DNA of 64,000 nucleotides from Gordonia aichiensis NBRC 108223 (GCF_000332975.1 NZ_BANR01000005.1:186001-250000); one strand, 5' to 3'. Positions 36,163 through 46,847 are shown, numbered from the stretch's first letter. Notes: generated from the letters alone by a model not told the origin. Numbers and translations are program-made.

Positions 36163-38987
36163 CCGATCCGTCCCACGGTGCCCCGAGCTGGCGTCCGTCG
36201 AAGTCCATCGACGATCTGATCTCTGTTGACGACGAGGGAAGAGCCCTCACCGAACCGCTTCGCGAAGACATACGGCTGCTTGGCGGACTCCTCGGCGACG
36301 CGATCAGGGAGCATTCGGGCGACGAGGTCTTCGATCTGGTCGAGGCAGCGCGAGTCGCGGCATTCCGTATCCGTCGTGCCGAGATCGACCGTGACGAGCT
36401 CGCCGACATGTTCACCGACCTCGACATCGACACCGCGATGCCGGTCATCCGCGCATTCGGTAACTTTGCTCTGCTGGCGAATCTCGCCGAGGACATTCAC
36501 CGTGAGCGCCGACGTGCGATCCACGTGCGTGCGGGTGATCCGCCACAGGACAGCAGTCTGGCGGCGACCTACGCGAAACTCGCAGCGGCCGACCTGTCCG
36601 ATGCCCAGGTCGGGGCAGCGCTTGCCGACGCCACCGTTGTCCCGGTCATCACCGCGCATCCCACCGAAACCCGACGCCGCACCGTTTTCGACGCGCAGAA
36701 CCGCATCACAGAGCTCATGCGCTTCCGTGGCCGCACCGACCTGACCTCCGAGGAGGACGAGGAGGTCATCGAAGCGATCGAGCGTCAGATCCTGACGCTG
36801 TGGCAGACGGCGCTCATTCGGCTCGAACGCCTGACCATCCAGGACGAGATCCGGTCCGGTCTGCGCTATTACGACGCCTCGTTCTTCGAGGTCGTACCCA
36901 AGATCAACACGTCAGTCAGGTCGACGCTGCAGGCGGCCTATCCCGACGCGGGACTCTCCGATGACCCCATCCTCCGGATGGGGTCATGGATAGGTGGCGA
37001 CCGTGATGGCAACCCGTACGTGACCGGTGACGTCGTTAGCCTGGCCACGTCATTGGCGGCGCGGACGGCGATCGGCCATCACCTGTCCGAACTCGCATTG
37101 CTGCGACAAGAACTCAGCATGTCGGCGCGGCTCATCGAAACCAGCGGGCGACTCGTCGAGCTCGCAGGCGTCGATCCGGATGATCCGGCAACCGACGAGC
37201 CATTCCGGCTGGCCCTCAAGCACATCCGAGCGCGTCTGGTGGCGACCGCCGAATCGTTGTTCGGTCCGGACGTGCTGCAGAAAGAAGACCTCGACCTCAT
37301 CGACGGCAAGGCTCCGTATGCCGAGGCCTCGGAACTGCTCGCCGACCTCGACGTGGTCGACGGTGCGCTGCGGGAGAACCGCGACAACGCCATTGCCGAC
37401 GACCGTCTGCTGCGGCTCCGTGAGGGTGTGCGGACGTTCGGATTCAATCTGTCGGGGCTGGACATGCGGCAGAACTCCGACATGCACGAGGAGGTCGTCG
37501 CGGAGTTGCTCGCGTGGGCTGGCGTCACTCCCGACTATCTTTCGCTGTCCGAGGAAGAACGGGTCTCCGTACTCTCCGCAGAGTTGCAGGCCCGCCGCCC
37601 ACTCACGCGGCCCGATGCGGAGCTGTCTGAACTCGCACGCAAGGAACTCGACATCGTTCGTGCTGCCGCCGACGCGGTCAGCGCATTCGGCCCGCAGTCG
37701 GTACCGAACTACGTCATCTCGATGTGTACGTCGGTCAGCGACATGCTCGAGCCGATGATCCTCCTCAAGGAGGCCGGCCTGATCGACATCGACGACGACG
37801 GCGCGGTGGTCTCAACCGTGCGAATCGTCCCGTTGTTCGAAACCATCGAAGACCTTCAGCAGGGTGCAGAAACCCTGCTGGCTGCACTCGATCTGCCCTT
37901 TTACCGCGGTCTCGTCGATTCACAGGCAGGCATGCAGGAGGTCATGCTCGGGTACTCGGACTCCAACAAGGACGGCGGTTACATGGCCGCCAACTGGGCG
38001 CTCTACCGCGGGGAGCTCGATCTGGTCGAGGCGGCGAAGAAGGCCGGGATTCGCCTGCGCCTGTTCCATGGTCGCGGTGGCACTGTCGGACGTGGTGGTG
38101 GACCGAGTTATGACGCCATCCTCGCGCAGCCCCCGGGCGCTGTGCAGGGGTCGTTGCGGATCACCGAACAGGGCGAGATCATTGCGGCCAAGTACGCCGA
38201 ACCCGTTGTCGCAGAACGGAATCTGGAAACCCTTCTTGCAGCCACGATCGAATCGTCGCTGCTGGATGTCGAGGGCCTCGATGACGAGTCCGAGCAGGCC
38301 TACCAGAACATGGACGAAGTCGCGGCACTTGCCCGCTCGGCCTACTCGAAGCTCGTGCACGAGACGCCCGGTTTCGTCGAGTACTTCACCACGTCGACCC
38401 CGCTGTCGGAGATCGGGGCTCTGAACATCGGCTCCAGGCCCGCATCGCGAAAGCAGACCGAGAAGATCTCCGATCTGCGTGCCATCCCGTGGGTGTTGTC
38501 GTGGACACAGTCGCGTGTGATGCTGCCCGGCTGGTACGGGACCGGGTCGGCGTTCGAGGAGTGGGTTGGCGACGACCCGGAGCGGCTCGAGACACTTCGG
38601 CGGTACTACGAGAAGTGGCCGTTCTTCCGCACGGTGATGTCGAATATGGCGCAGGTCCTCGCCAAATCGGACATGGGTCTCGCACATCGGTACGCCCAAC
38701 TCGTCCCCGACGAGGCGTTGCGCGACAAGGTATTCGGCATGATCGTCGACGAACATGAGCGGACCCTGGCGATGTACGCGAAGATCACCGGCACCGACGA
38801 TCTGCTCGCCGACAACGCCGCACTGAAGCGTTCGGTCTACAACCGTTTCCCGTATCTGGAGCCGCTCAATCTGCTGCAGGTGGAACTGCTGCGGCGGTTC
38901 CGCGCGGGCGACGACAGCCCGCGGGTACGTCGAGGCATCCAGCTCACCATGAACGGACTGGCAACGGCGTTGCGCAACAGCGGCTAG
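36153..38987 (+). CDS. ppc: Phosphoenolpyruvate carboxylase
   Basis: Anaplerotic carboxylation of PEP to oxaloacetate. 944 residues. The catalytic His is in [13 protein letters not shown]; the second signature is [11 protein letters not shown]; the mobile loop with its catalytic arginines is [20 protein letters not shown]. The C-terminal end [11 protein letters not shown] is the usual allosteric aspartate-binding end. Placement beside the glycolytic genes is as in Corynebacterium; M. tuberculosis lacks it here. Its end overlaps the convergent glycosyltransferase gene by 4 bp. Confidence 0.97.
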   Translation: MTSTDPSHGAPSWRPSKSIDDLISVDDEGRALTEPLREDIRLLGGLLGDAIREHSGDEVFDLVEAARVAAFRIRRAEIDRDELADMFTDLDIDTAMPVIRAFGNFALLANLAEDIHRERRRAIHVRAGDPPQDSSLAATYAKLAAADLSDAQVGAALADATVVPVITAHPTETRRRTVFDAQNRITELMRFRGRTDLTSEEDEEVIEAIERQILTLWQTALIRLERLTIQDEIRSGLRYYDASFFEVVPKINTSVRSTLQAAYPDAGLSDDPILRMGSWIGGDRDGNPYVTGDVVSLATSLAARTAIGHHLSELALLRQELSMSARLIETSGRLVELAGVDPDDPATDEPFRLALKHIRARLVATAESLFGPDVLQKEDLDLIDGKAPYAEASELLADLDVVDGALRENRDNAIADDRLLRLREGVRTFGFNLSGLDMRQNSDMHEEVVAELLAWAGVTPDYLSLSEEERVSVLSAELQARRPLTRPDAELSELARKELDIVRAAADAVSAFGPQSVPNYVISMCTSVSDMLEPMILLKEAGLIDIDDDGAVVSTVRIVPLFETIEDLQQGAETLLAALDLPFYRGLVDSQAGMQEVMLGYSDSNKDGGYMAANWALYRGELDLVEAAKKAGIRLRLFHGRGGTVGRGGGPSYDAILAQPPGAVQGSLRITEQGEIIAAKYAEPVVAERNLETLLAATIESSLLDVEGLDDESEQAYQNMDEVAALARSAYSKLVHETPGFVEYFTTSTPLSEIGALNIGSRPASRKQTEKISDLRAIPWVLSWTQSRVMLPGWYGTGSAFEEWVGDDPERLETLRRYYEKWPFFRTVMSNMAQVLAKSDMGLAHRYAQLVPDEALRDKVFGMIVDEHERTLAMYAKITGTDDLLADNAALKRSVYNRFPYLEPLNLLQVELLRRFRAGDDSPRVRRGIQLTMNGLATALRNSG

Positions 38988-40357
38988 CGCCTGGCGGCGC
39001 GTAGCCCGGCCCGGCTCGTGCACAAGCGCGACCGTCCTCCGACGGGGTGGTTTCGTTCATCCCCATGGCTCGACGCATGCTCGAGCGCCTGTGCGATCGA
39101 CTCGAGTGGAGCGTACTGCGACAGTGCGGAGGAGAGCGTGGCAGCGGCCTGTCGGTAGCTACTGTCGTCGAGTACGCGGGCCACTGCATTGCGTATCTGT
39201 GAGTGCGTCGGACTGTCGGTGCGAAGGTCGATTCCCGTGCCGTGGAACGCAACACGCGCCGCAACCTCGGGTTTGTCTTCGGCGCCGGGGGCGATCACAG
39301 CTGGTACGCCATGTGCGTGCGCCAGCATGACCGTGCCGAATCCGCCGTTGGAGATGATTGCCGACGTCGCGGGTAGCAGCTGGTCATAGGGGAGGAATTC
39401 GGCGGCGCGGCAATTGTCCGGTAGTCGCCCGAGCGTTTCGACAGGGCGCCCACCCGTGCTGGCCACGACCGTCACGTTCATGTCGGCCAGGGCCGTGGCC
39501 GCCGGGCGTACGAGCGAGTCGAAGTCGGAGTTGGCGAGGGTTCCCTGTGTGACGTGGATGATCGGTCGACTTTTGTCGATGTCGTTCCACCAGCTCGGCA
39601 TCTCCGGGGCGGGGATCGATCTGCTCGTGTCGATCGGCCCGACGAAACGCACGGTCGGCAACAGGTCGTCCAGGGGGTATTCGAACTCGCGTGGCCCGAG
39701 ATGCAGGTAGGAATCGAATGATGCCGCGACGTCGAGAACGAACGGGAACCCGGGCGGCACAGGAGATTCGGTCATCTCGCTGTACAGTCCGATCGCGTAT
39801 CGCTGCAGCGATCGGAAGAGCACTCTCCGCGCGAAGGAGTTCATCGCCCGGTTGCGGAGCATCCCCGCGTGCGACCACGACGGGGCGAATCCGGAGTTGG
39901 GGGGTGCGGTGTTGCGACTGAACTGCGCCAACGGGCCGACTCCGACCGCCAGAACGGGCGGGCGCTGCCTGCGCTGTCCGACGAGAAGTGGCAGCGCGCC
40001 GAGGAAAAAGTTGTCCACCAGAATCGCGTCGACCGGGGCGGCGTCGAGAGCCGCCCGAAGGCCACTCCACTGCTCGGGCATCGGACGGACGAAGGTCTGG
40101 GTCAATTGATACCGAGACAGTCCGATGCCGTGATATCGGTCTGCGTGGGGCAGATAGGTGTCGAGCTCGCGCTCGTCGAAATCGGCGACGCCGTCAAGCC
40201 GAAGAGGTTGCGCGCCGGCAGCGCGGATCGAGGGGGCGAACCGTGATCCGGTCAGCATCGTCACCTCGTGGCCGCGGGCAGCCAGGTCACGAGCGACAGC
40301 CACGAGCGGTGCCACATGGCCGACGAGGGGAGTGCTCGCGAGAAGATAGTGACTCAT
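38984..40357 (-). CDS. GT1-like (UDP-glycosyltransferase / MGT family) glycosyltransferase
   Basis: 457 residues. The N-terminal domain begins [20 protein letters not shown], with the His that serves as base in this family. The C-terminal donor-binding half has [19 protein letters not shown] and [20 protein letters not shown]. In classic members the latter reads HGGxGT, so the donor-phosphate His is replaced by Asn. The C-terminus is basic and low in conservation. Substrate is unknown: a macrolide, phenolic or lipid aglycone are options. It is divergent from a TetR gene, so induction by a small molecule is likely. The GGAGG ribosome site lies in the palindrome GCCTCCGGAGGC (40363-40374). This looks like an accessory gene between conserved blocks. 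Confidence 0.85.
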   Translation of the reverse strand: MSHYLLASTPLVGHVAPLVAVARDLAARGHEVTMLTGSRFAPSIRAAGAQPLRLDGVADFDERELDTYLPHADRYHGIGLSRYQLTQTFVRPMPEQWSGLRAALDAAPVDAILVDNFFLGALPLLVGQRRQRPPVLAVGVGPLAQFSRNTAPPNSGFAPSWSHAGMLRNRAMNSFARRVLFRSLQRYAIGLYSEMTESPVPPGFPFVLDVAASFDSYLHLGPREFEYPLDDLLPTVRFVGPIDTSRSIPAPEMPSWWNDIDKSRPIIHVTQGTLANSDFDSLVRPAATALADMNVTVVASTGGRPVETLGRLPDNCRAAEFLPYDQLLPATSAIISNGGFGTVMLAHAHGVPAVIAPGAEDKPEVAARVAFHGTGIDLRTDSPTHSQIRNAVARVLDDSSYRQAAATLSSALSQYAPLESIAQALEHASSHGDERNHPVGGRSRLCTSRAGLRAARR

Positions 40358-40383
40358 CGTCGGCCTCCGGAGGCTGCTCGAAA

Positions 40384-40412
40384 TTTCACCAGATTCAGAT
40401 TCTGGTTAATAT
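40384..40412 (+). promoter_or_regulatory. tetR promoter with an operator-like palindrome in its spacer
   Basis: TTTCAC (40384-40389), 17 nt, then TAATAT (40407-40412). Inside the spacer, ACCAGA (40388-40393) and TCTGGT (40401-40406) form an inverted repeat with a 7-bp centre. A TetR dimer bound here would block tetR and, since the region is only 91 bp, probably also the divergent glycosyltransferase gene. Confidence 0.6.
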
Positions 40413-40448
40413 GAGCAATGTAACCGCACAAGAACCGAGGTGCAACAG

Positions 40449-41075
40449 GTGGCACGCAAATACGAGTCGCAGCTGCGCAGTGGGCGAGCGGCCGCAACGC
40501 GCGCACACGTACTCGCTGCGGCGCGCGATCTCTTCGGCGAACAGGGATACACGGCCACGTCGATCAAGGAGATCGCAAGTCGTGCCGGGGTGTCGCTCCA
40601 CACGGTCCATGCCACAGGCGTGAAGGCCGAGCTGATGGCGGCAGTCCTCGAGCGCGAGTTCATGGGCGCGGAGGGCGAGTTGTTCGCCGAACAGGCCGAG
40701 GTGCGCGACATCTTCGCCGAGCCGGACAACGATGTCGCGCTCGGCCGCTACACCCGATTTCTGGCCGACGGGCACTCGCGCATCGCGCGGCTATGGCACA
40801 CCGCGCTCCTCGCGGGTGATGCGGATCCGGCGATCAGGGCGGCACTGCGCCGTTCCGAGGCGGCCAGGGCTGCGGAGATCGACGTCGGCAGTCACGTGTT
40901 CGTGGCGCGCGGCCTTGTGTCAGAGGGGGAGCGAGCACGATTCGCCGTGATCCTGACACATCTGACCGACCCGGAATCGTTCCACTACTTCGTGATTCGT
41001 AACGGCTGGAGTGCCGAGGACTACGCGCAGTGGCTGCTGACGAGCATCGGGGCGCACCTCGACCGTCCTGCGTGA
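40449..41075 (+). CDS. TetR-family transcriptional regulator
   Basis: About 208 residues. The N-terminal helix-turn-helix is recognisable (VLAAARDLFGEQGYTATSIK, then EIASRAGVSLHTVHATGVKA); the usual YxxFxxK at the end of the DNA-binding domain is changed to HATGVKAELM. The C-terminal ligand-binding domain is not family-typed. GTG 40449 has GAGG 8 nt upstream; GTG 40440 is possible. Divergence from the glycosyltransferase suggests that gene is its target. Confidence 0.9.
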   Translation: MARKYESQLRSGRAAATRAHVLAAARDLFGEQGYTATSIKEIASRAGVSLHTVHATGVKAELMAAVLEREFMGAEGELFAEQAEVRDIFAEPDNDVALGRYTRFLADGHSRIARLWHTALLAGDADPAIRAALRRSEAARAAEIDVGSHVFVARGLVSEGERARFAVILTHLTDPESFHYFVIRNGWSAEDYAQWLLTSIGAHLDRPA

Positions 41076-41207
41076 TCACCCCGCGCACGACACTCGAGAG
41101 CTTCTGTGACACGTCATCCGCACATCGTTGCGGTGCACCAGATGTCGGTCGGGGCGCCGAATCGTCGCGACAGCCGGCGTCCCTGGACATAGCATGGTCA
41201 TCGATAG

Positions 41208-41219
41208 TTCCATATGGAA
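41208..41219. promoter_or_regulatory. 12-bp perfect palindrome upstream of the MetX-like hydrolase
   Basis: TTCCATATGGAA, 28 bp before the ATG at 41248. It differs from the ACCAGA/TCTGGT operator, so a different regulator, or coincidence, would have to be assumed. The surrounding 172-bp gap shows no other feature I can support. Confidence 0.35.
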
Positions 41220-41247
41220 GTACCTTGACCGAAAGGCGGACCACGCG

Positions 41248-42294
41248 ATGCCCATGCCGACCGATGCGCAGATTTTCGAGCTCGGTGACTTCACGCTGCA
41301 GTCCGGTGTGACGTTGCGCGATGCGAGACTCGCGTACAAGACGTTCGGAAAGCTCAACGACGACAAGAGCAACGTGGTCGTCTATCCCACCTGGTACTCG
41401 GGATGGCACACCGACAACGAATGGCTGGTGGGCACCGACAAGAAGGCACTCAATCCGGACGAATGGTTCATCGTCATTCCCAACATGCTCGGAAACGGAC
41501 TGTCGACGTCGCCGTCGAATGCTCAGGTGCCCTACGACCACGCCAGGTTTCCGCTCGTGACGTTCTACGACCAGGTCGAGGCGCAGCATGCGTTGTTGAC
41601 TGCACTCGGCGTGTCCTCCATCGAACTGGTCACGGGATGGTCGATGGGCGCGGGCCAGACCTATCAATGGGCGGTGAGCTATCCGGAGATGGTTCAGCGG
41701 GCGGCTCCGTTCTGCGGCTCGAGTGTCACCGCGCCGCACGACAAAGTGTTCTTGGAGTCGCTAGAGGTGGCGATGATGGCAGATGCGGCGTGGTCCGACG
41801 GTGATTATGATCCGGCCTCGCCGCCGATCAAGGGGCTTCGTGCGTTCGCACGAATATACGCAGGGTGGGGTTTCTCTCAGGCGTTCTACTGGCAAGAACA
41901 ATGGCGCACAATGGGATTCACCTCATTCGACGACTTCGTGCTCGGGTTCTGGGAGGCGTTCTTTCGCGATGGACGAGATCCCAACAACCTGATCTCGATG
42001 CTCAGGACCTGGCACGCGGGCGATGTCGGCCAGACACCCGGCTTCGACGGTGACACCCAGGCAGCGCTGCGCTCCATACGATGCCCGGTGCTGGCGATGC
42101 CGGCAGAGAAGGACCTGTACTTCCCTCCCGAGGACGAGGTCTGGGCCTCGCAGTTCATCGAGCGCGGCGACGTGACCGTCATCCCCGGTGTGTGGGGTCA
42201 CTTCGCAGGTGGAGGCGCAAACCCGGTTGACATCGACTTCATCGATGGCAAGCTCGCCGAGTTCCTGTCGAAACCAGGGCTCGCAGATCTGTGA
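41248..42294 (+). CDS. Alpha/beta hydrolase of the homoserine-acetyltransferase-like (MetX-like) family
   Basis: About 348 residues. The nucleophile elbow is VTGWSMGAGQTYQW. The acid is probably the Asp of PAEKDLYFPPED and the His that of GVWGHFAGGGAN. The general layout (FELGDFTLQSGVTLRDARLA, then YKTFGKLNDDKSNVVVYP) is that of the MetX superfamily. The true homoserine acetyltransferase motif GGSxGG is missing, so methionine synthesis is unlikely. It may be a hydrolase or acyltransferase for another small molecule. No ribosome site is strong before ATG 41248. It follows tetR in the same direction and may be part of the same accessory block. Confidence 0.8.
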   Translation: MPMPTDAQIFELGDFTLQSGVTLRDARLAYKTFGKLNDDKSNVVVYPTWYSGWHTDNEWLVGTDKKALNPDEWFIVIPNMLGNGLSTSPSNAQVPYDHARFPLVTFYDQVEAQHALLTALGVSSIELVTGWSMGAGQTYQWAVSYPEMVQRAAPFCGSSVTAPHDKVFLESLEVAMMADAAWSDGDYDPASPPIKGLRAFARIYAGWGFSQAFYWQEQWRTMGFTSFDDFVLGFWEAFFRDGRDPNNLISMLRTWHAGDVGQTPGFDGDTQAALRSIRCPVLAMPAEKDLYFPPEDEVWASQFIERGDVTVIPGVWGHFAGGGANPVDIDFIDGKLAEFLSKPGLADL

Positions 42295-42342
42295 TTGCTC
42301 GCGGGGACCAGGGAAACCGGACGGGTCGCGGCAGGGGGCAGC

Positions 42343-43095
42343 CTAGACGGAAAGTTTGCCCGCCGCCGCGTCGTCGAGGAACCACACCGTCTCCGACGTT
42401 CCGTGCGCGCCCGCGCACGGCCAGTCGTCACGCGACGCGCCGGAGTGCGCGGCCGCCACGGCGTCGGCCTTGTCCGCGCCGGATACCAGGAACCACACCT
42501 GCGCCGATCGATTCAGGGCGGGGAAGGTCAGCGTGACGCGGCGCGGTGGCGGTTTCGGAGAGTCCTCGACCGACACCACCGTGCGGACGTTCTCGGCAGT
42601 GGCCGCGGCGTGCGGAAACAGCGAATTGATGTGCCCCTCGCCGCCCATCCCGAGCAGATGTAGGTCGAAGGCGGGGGAGACGCCGTCGTCGGCATTCGCT
42701 GCGAGTGTTGCCGCGTAGTCCGATGCCGCAGCCTCGATGTCGTCGCCGAAGGCCCCGTCGGACGCCGCGACGGGATGCACCCGCGCCGGATCGACAGGTA
42801 CGTGCGTGAGGAGGGCGTCGAAGGCTTGTCCCACGTTGCGTTCGGGATCGTCGCCAGGGACGAAACGCTCGTCGCCCCAGTAGAAGTCGATCCGCGACCA
42901 GTCCAGCTCGCCGGTGTCGACGTCGCCTCCGGGTGCGAGGGCACGCAGGATGGCGATTCCGTTGCTACCCCCGGTCAGCACCACCGATGCGATCCCTCGC
43001 TCGCGTTGAGCGCGGGACACGACGTCGACGAACCGCGTTGCGGCCGTGGTGGTGAGCATGTCGCGATCGTCGAACACCAGTGTCTCTGTCGTCAT
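42343..43095 (-). CDS. pgl: 6-phosphogluconolactonase
   Basis: Hydrolyses 6-phosphogluconolactone in the oxidative pentose phosphate pathway. About 250 residues of the SugarP-isomerase/DevB type: SVVLTGGSNGIAILRAL, WGDERFVPGDDPERN, LLGMGGEGHINSLFP, and WFLVSGADKADAV. The start overlaps the opcA stop by 4 bp (ATGA). Last gene of the tkt-tal-zwf-opcA-pgl operon. Confidence 0.94.
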   Translation of the reverse strand: MTTETLVFDDRDMLTTTAATRFVDVVSRAQRERGIASVVLTGGSNGIAILRALAPGGDVDTGELDWSRIDFYWGDERFVPGDDPERNVGQAFDALLTHVPVDPARVHPVAASDGAFGDDIEAAASDYAATLAANADDGVSPAFDLHLLGMGGEGHINSLFPHAAATAENVRTVVSVEDSPKPPPRRVTLTFPALNRSAQVWFLVSGADKADAVAAAHSGASRDDWPCAGAHGTSETVWFLDDAAAGKLSV

Positions 43096-44009
43096 ACGGG
43101 AGCTCCCTGTGCCTGTAGTTCCACCGCGCCGCGGAGGGCCAGTTCGTATATCTCGTCGGTGTCCAGCCTGCGTAACTCCTCGGCCAAGCAGATCGGCAGA
43201 TCGCGGTGCATCATCGCCACCCGACCGTCGGGTTTACCGGGCGCGCTCAGCACGGCGTTGCCGTTCTGATCGATCGACATCACCGTGGTGCCCTCGTCGC
43301 GATGCAGACGCACCTCGAAGCTGCCGATGTTGCGTTGTGTCGGCACGTTGAGCGTCGAACGAAGCCATCCCGCAAGCAGATCCACGCTCGGTGAGATCGC
43401 CGGTCCGGTGACCTCTGCGCCGGTGATCGGAGTATGTGGTGGCCGCTCGACCGCGGACGCGAGCAGCGCGCGCCATGCGGTGATCTGCGTCCACGCGAGG
43501 TCGGTGTCACCGGGGGAGTAGGTCGCGAGTCTGCGCGCGAGCACGGTCTCCGGATTCGCCGACTTCGTCGCGTCGAGAATCCGGCGCCGGCCGATGCGGC
43601 CCATCGTGTCCTTTGCGGGATCCTCGGGCGCCGCACCGGGCCACCACGTGACGATTGGCGTGTCCGGCAGTAGGAAAGGCGTGACGACGCTTCGCGGGTG
43701 ATCCGCAAGTTCCCCGTGCAGCGTCAACAACACCACCTCGGACGCACCCGCATCCCCGCCGACACGGATCTCGGCGTCGAGACGCGATTGCTCGTCGCGT
43801 GGATCGCACGAGATCACGATCACGCGACTGGGGTGCTCGCTGCTGGCGCCGATGGCGGCTTCGATCGCTGCCTCCGTCGGTTCGCCGTGCTCGGCGACCA
43901 CAACCAGGGTCAGGACCCGGCCTAAACTGATCGCACCGCCGGCCTCGCGGACCATGACGATCTTTTTGGCGACCTCGTTGGTCGTGGTGTCGGGCAGGGT
44001 GACGATCAT
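43092..44009 (-). CDS. opcA: Glucose-6-phosphate dehydrogenase assembly protein OpcA
   Basis: About 305 residues. OpcA activates G6PDH in cyanobacteria and is always next to zwf in Actinobacteria. Visible conserved segments: TTTNEVAKKIVMVREAGGAI, LTLVVVAEHGEP, FLLPDTPIVTWWPGAAPED, and RIGRRRILDATKS. Located 80 bp after zwf. Confidence 0.93.
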   Translation of the reverse strand: MIVTLPDTTTNEVAKKIVMVREAGGAISLGRVLTLVVVAEHGEPTEAAIEAAIGASSEHPSRVIVISCDPRDEQSRLDAEIRVGGDAGASEVVLLTLHGELADHPRSVVTPFLLPDTPIVTWWPGAAPEDPAKDTMGRIGRRRILDATKSANPETVLARRLATYSPGDTDLAWTQITAWRALLASAVERPPHTPITGAEVTGPAISPSVDLLAGWLRSTLNVPTQRNIGSFEVRLHRDEGTTVMSIDQNGNAVLSAPGKPDGRVAMMHRDLPICLAEELRRLDTDEIYELALRGAVELQAQGAPV

Positions 44010-44089
44010 CGGTGCCTCCTCGGCGCGTGCGGTGACCTGCTGGGCGGTGTCTGGTCCTCATCCATCGGGAACGACGGAGTGTTCTCGGG

Positions 44090-45625
44090 TCAGGGTCGAC
44101 GCCACGATCGGCCGGTTCTGGCCATCATCTCGTCCGCGGAGTCCGGTCCCCAGGTACCCGACTCGTAGGTGTCGGGGCGCCCCGACTGCGCCCAGTGCTC
44201 GAGTACAGGATCGAGGATCTTCCATGACAACTCGACTTCGTCGTTGACCGGGAACAGGGACGGCTCGCCGAGTAGGACGTCGAGGATGAGACGCTCGTAT
44301 GCCTCGGGCGACGCCTCCGTGAACGCGGTGCCATAGCTGAAGTCCATGTTCACGTCGCGGACCTCCATGCTCGACGCGGGGACCTTCGACCCGAACCGCA
44401 GCGTGATGCCCTCATCCGGTTGCACGCGGATGACGAGCGCGTTCTGCGACAACTCCTCGGTCATCGTCTTGTCGAACGGCAGATGTGGCGCGCGCTTGAA
44501 TACCAGGGCGATTTCGGTGACCCTGCGCCCCAAGCGTTTCCCGGTACGCAGGTAGAACGGCACACCGGCCCAGCGTCGCGAGTCCACCTCGAGTGCGATC
44601 GCCGCATACGTCTCGGTGATCGAGTCGGCGCTGAACCCCTCCTCGTCGAGCAGTCCAGGCACCTTCTGGCTTCCCTGCCAGCCGGGGCCGTACTGGCCGC
44701 GGGCAGTGTTCTCGTCGAGCGGCAGGATGTTGGTCGTCGCCGAGAGCACTTTGATCTTCTCCGCCTGCAACTGCTTGGGTTCGAACGAGATGGGCTCTTC
44801 CATCGCCACCAGCGCCATGAGTTGGAGCAGGTGATTCTGGATCACGTCGCGCGCGGCGCCGATCCCGTCGTAGTAGCCGGCGCGCCCACCGAGTCCGATG
44901 TCCTCGGCCATGGTGATCTGGACATGGTCGACGTAGTGCGAACTCCACAGCGGGTCGAAGAGTTGGTTGGCGAAGCGCAGCGCGAGGATGTTCTGCACCG
45001 TCTCCTTGCCGAGGTAGTGGTCGATGCGGAAGACCGACGACTCCGGGAACACCGCGTTGACAATGGCATTGAGTTCCTTCGCGGACTGCAGATCATGTCC
45101 GAAAGGTTTCTCGATCACGACGCGTCGCCAGTTGTCGCCCTCCTCGGACGCCAACCCGCTGCGTTCGAGCTGCTCACAGACCGTCGGAAAAGCGTTGGGC
45201 GGAATCGACAGGTAGAACGCGTGATTACCGTCGGTCCCGCGCTCCTTGTCGAGGCGGAGCAGCGTCTCCTGCAGGCGGTCGAAGGCGGCGTCGTCGTCGA
45301 ACGAACCCTGGACGAAGCGGAACCCCTCCGACAGCCGCTCCCACACCTCCTCCCGGAATCCGGTGCGGGCGTGCTCGCGTACGGCATCGTGCACGACCTT
45401 GGCGAAATCCTCGTCGTCCCAGTCGCGTCTGGCGAACCCGACCAGCGCGAACCACGGCGGCAGCAGTCCACGATTGGCGAGGTCGTACACCGCGGGCATG
45501 AGCTTCTTGCGTGCGAGATCTCCGGTCACGCCGAAGATCACGAGGCTGCAGGGCCCGGCGATACGGGGGAGACGTTTGTCACGCGGATCACGGAGCGGGT
45601 TCTTCCAGCCCGCGGTGTCTGCCAC
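44090..45625 (-). CDS. zwf: Glucose-6-phosphate 1-dehydrogenase
   Basis: 511 residues. The dinucleotide-binding motif is VIFGVTGDLARKKLMPAVYD; the substrate-binding signature is FRIDHYLGKETVQNILALRF with the catalytic His/Lys. The C-terminal domain ends in a basic stretch. GTG start at 45625, 5 bp after the tal stop; the gene depends on upstream transcription. Confidence 0.97.
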   Translation of the reverse strand: MADTAGWKNPLRDPRDKRLPRIAGPCSLVIFGVTGDLARKKLMPAVYDLANRGLLPPWFALVGFARRDWDDEDFAKVVHDAVREHARTGFREEVWERLSEGFRFVQGSFDDDAAFDRLQETLLRLDKERGTDGNHAFYLSIPPNAFPTVCEQLERSGLASEEGDNWRRVVIEKPFGHDLQSAKELNAIVNAVFPESSVFRIDHYLGKETVQNILALRFANQLFDPLWSSHYVDHVQITMAEDIGLGGRAGYYDGIGAARDVIQNHLLQLMALVAMEEPISFEPKQLQAEKIKVLSATTNILPLDENTARGQYGPGWQGSQKVPGLLDEEGFSADSITETYAAIALEVDSRRWAGVPFYLRTGKRLGRRVTEIALVFKRAPHLPFDKTMTEELSQNALVIRVQPDEGITLRFGSKVPASSMEVRDVNMDFSYGTAFTEASPEAYERLILDVLLGEPSLFPVNDEVELSWKILDPVLEHWAQSGRPDTYESGTWGPDSADEMMARTGRSWRRP

Positions 45626-45630
45626 CTACG

Positions 45631-46752
45631 TCAGCTCTTCTTCGCGGCGGACAGCTGCTCCTCGGTCGCGCCGAGGAGGTCGGTCCACGCGTCGACGAAC
45701 TTCTGCACGCCCTCGTCTTCGAGAACTTTGAAGACATCCGAGAAGTCAACGCCCGCAGCCGAAATGGCATCAAAAACCTTGCGGGACTCCTGCGCGCGGC
45801 CCACGATCGACTCGGTGTCGACCCAGCCGTGGTCTGCGAAGGCGTCCATGGTCTTGCGCGGCATGGTGTTGACCGTATTCGGCGCGACGAGCTCGCTGAC
45901 GTAGAGCGTGTCGGCGTAGTCGGGATTCTTGGTCCCCGTCGACGCCCACAACGCGCGCTGTGGTTGTGCGCCCTGTTCCCGCAGGGCGGGGAACCGCGAA
46001 TCGATCTCGAACACCTGCTGGTAGGCGTGGTACGCCAGCCTCGCGTTGGCGAGCGCGGCGGATCCCTTCAGCTGTACAGCCTCAGGAGTGCCGATCGCGT
46101 CGAGACGCTTGTCGACCTCGGTGTCGACCCGGGAGACGAAGAACGAGGCGACAGAGTGGATCTTCGAGATGTCGTGGCCTGCGGCGAGCGCGGCGTCGAG
46201 CCCGTTGAGATAAGCGTCCATCACTTCCTGGTACCGCTCCACCGAGAAGATCAGGGTGACGTTGACGCTGATGCCTTCAGCGAGTGTGCGGGTGATCGCA
46301 GGCAAGCCGTCCTTGGTCGCCGGGATCTTGATCAGCGTGTTGGGCCGGTCGACGATCTTCCACAGCTCGACAGCTTGAGCGGCGGTTTTCTCGGTGTCGT
46401 GCGCCAGGCGGGGATCGACCTCGATCGACACTCGTCCGTCGAGTCCGTTGGTGCGGTCGAAAACCGGACGCAGGACATCGCAGGCGTTCCGGACATCGTC
46501 GGTGGTGAGTGTGCGGACCGCACTCTCGACGTCGGTGTCGCGCGCCGCCAACTCATTGACCTGGTTGTCGTAGGCGGTTCCCTTCGACAATGCGGCCTGG
46601 AAGATCGACGGGTTGGTCGTCACACCGACCACCGATTTGGTGTCGATGAGCTCCTGGAGCTGTCCCGAGCCGATCAGGTCTCGGGACAGGTCGTCCAGCC
46701 ACACCGAAACCCCGGCTGCGGACAATTCTGCGAGCTTCTCGTTCTGTGTCAC
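45631..46752 (-). CDS. tal: Transaldolase
   Basis: About 373 residues, the actinobacterial type. The Schiff-base lysine is in [16 protein letters not shown]; other markers are [13 protein letters not shown] near the start and [17 protein letters not shown] 46752 has GGAG 8 nt upstream and gives the family N-terminus; the frame extends further upstream only as antisense/shadow sequence over tkt. tkt lies 95 bp upstream. Confidence 0.95.
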   Translation of the reverse strand: MTQNEKLAELSAAGVSVWLDDLSRDLIGSGQLQELIDTKSVVGVTTNPSIFQAALSKGTAYDNQVNELAARDTDVESAVRTLTTDDVRNACDVLRPVFDRTNGLDGRVSIEVDPRLAHDTEKTAAQAVELWKIVDRPNTLIKIPATKDGLPAITRTLAEGISVNVTLIFSVERYQEVMDAYLNGLDAALAAGHDISKIHSVASFFVSRVDTEVDKRLDAIGTPEAVQLKGSAALANARLAYHAYQQVFEIDSRFPALREQGAQPQRALWASTGTKNPDYADTLYVSELVAPNTVNTMPRKTMDAFADHGWVDTESIVGRAQESRKVFDAISAAGVDFSDVFKVLEDEGVQKFVDAWTDLLGATEEQLSAAKKS

Positions 46753-46847
46753 GGTTATCTCCTCCGGCAGTGCGTTCCTTGTGGGACGCAACAACTGTGT
46801 TGCCTCGGTTGGGATTTCGATGTTGAGTTGTGGATTGATCGCGGCGC

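Noticed and set aside
41248-42294. Homoserine O-acetyltransferase metX
   Set aside because: The diagnostic GGSxGG elbow is replaced by GWSMGAGQ and no methionine gene is adjacent; only a superfamily assignment is justified.
38984-42294. Natural-product biosynthetic cluster
   Set aside because: One glycosyltransferase, one regulator and one hydrolase do not make a cluster; no synthase, carrier or transporter is nearby.
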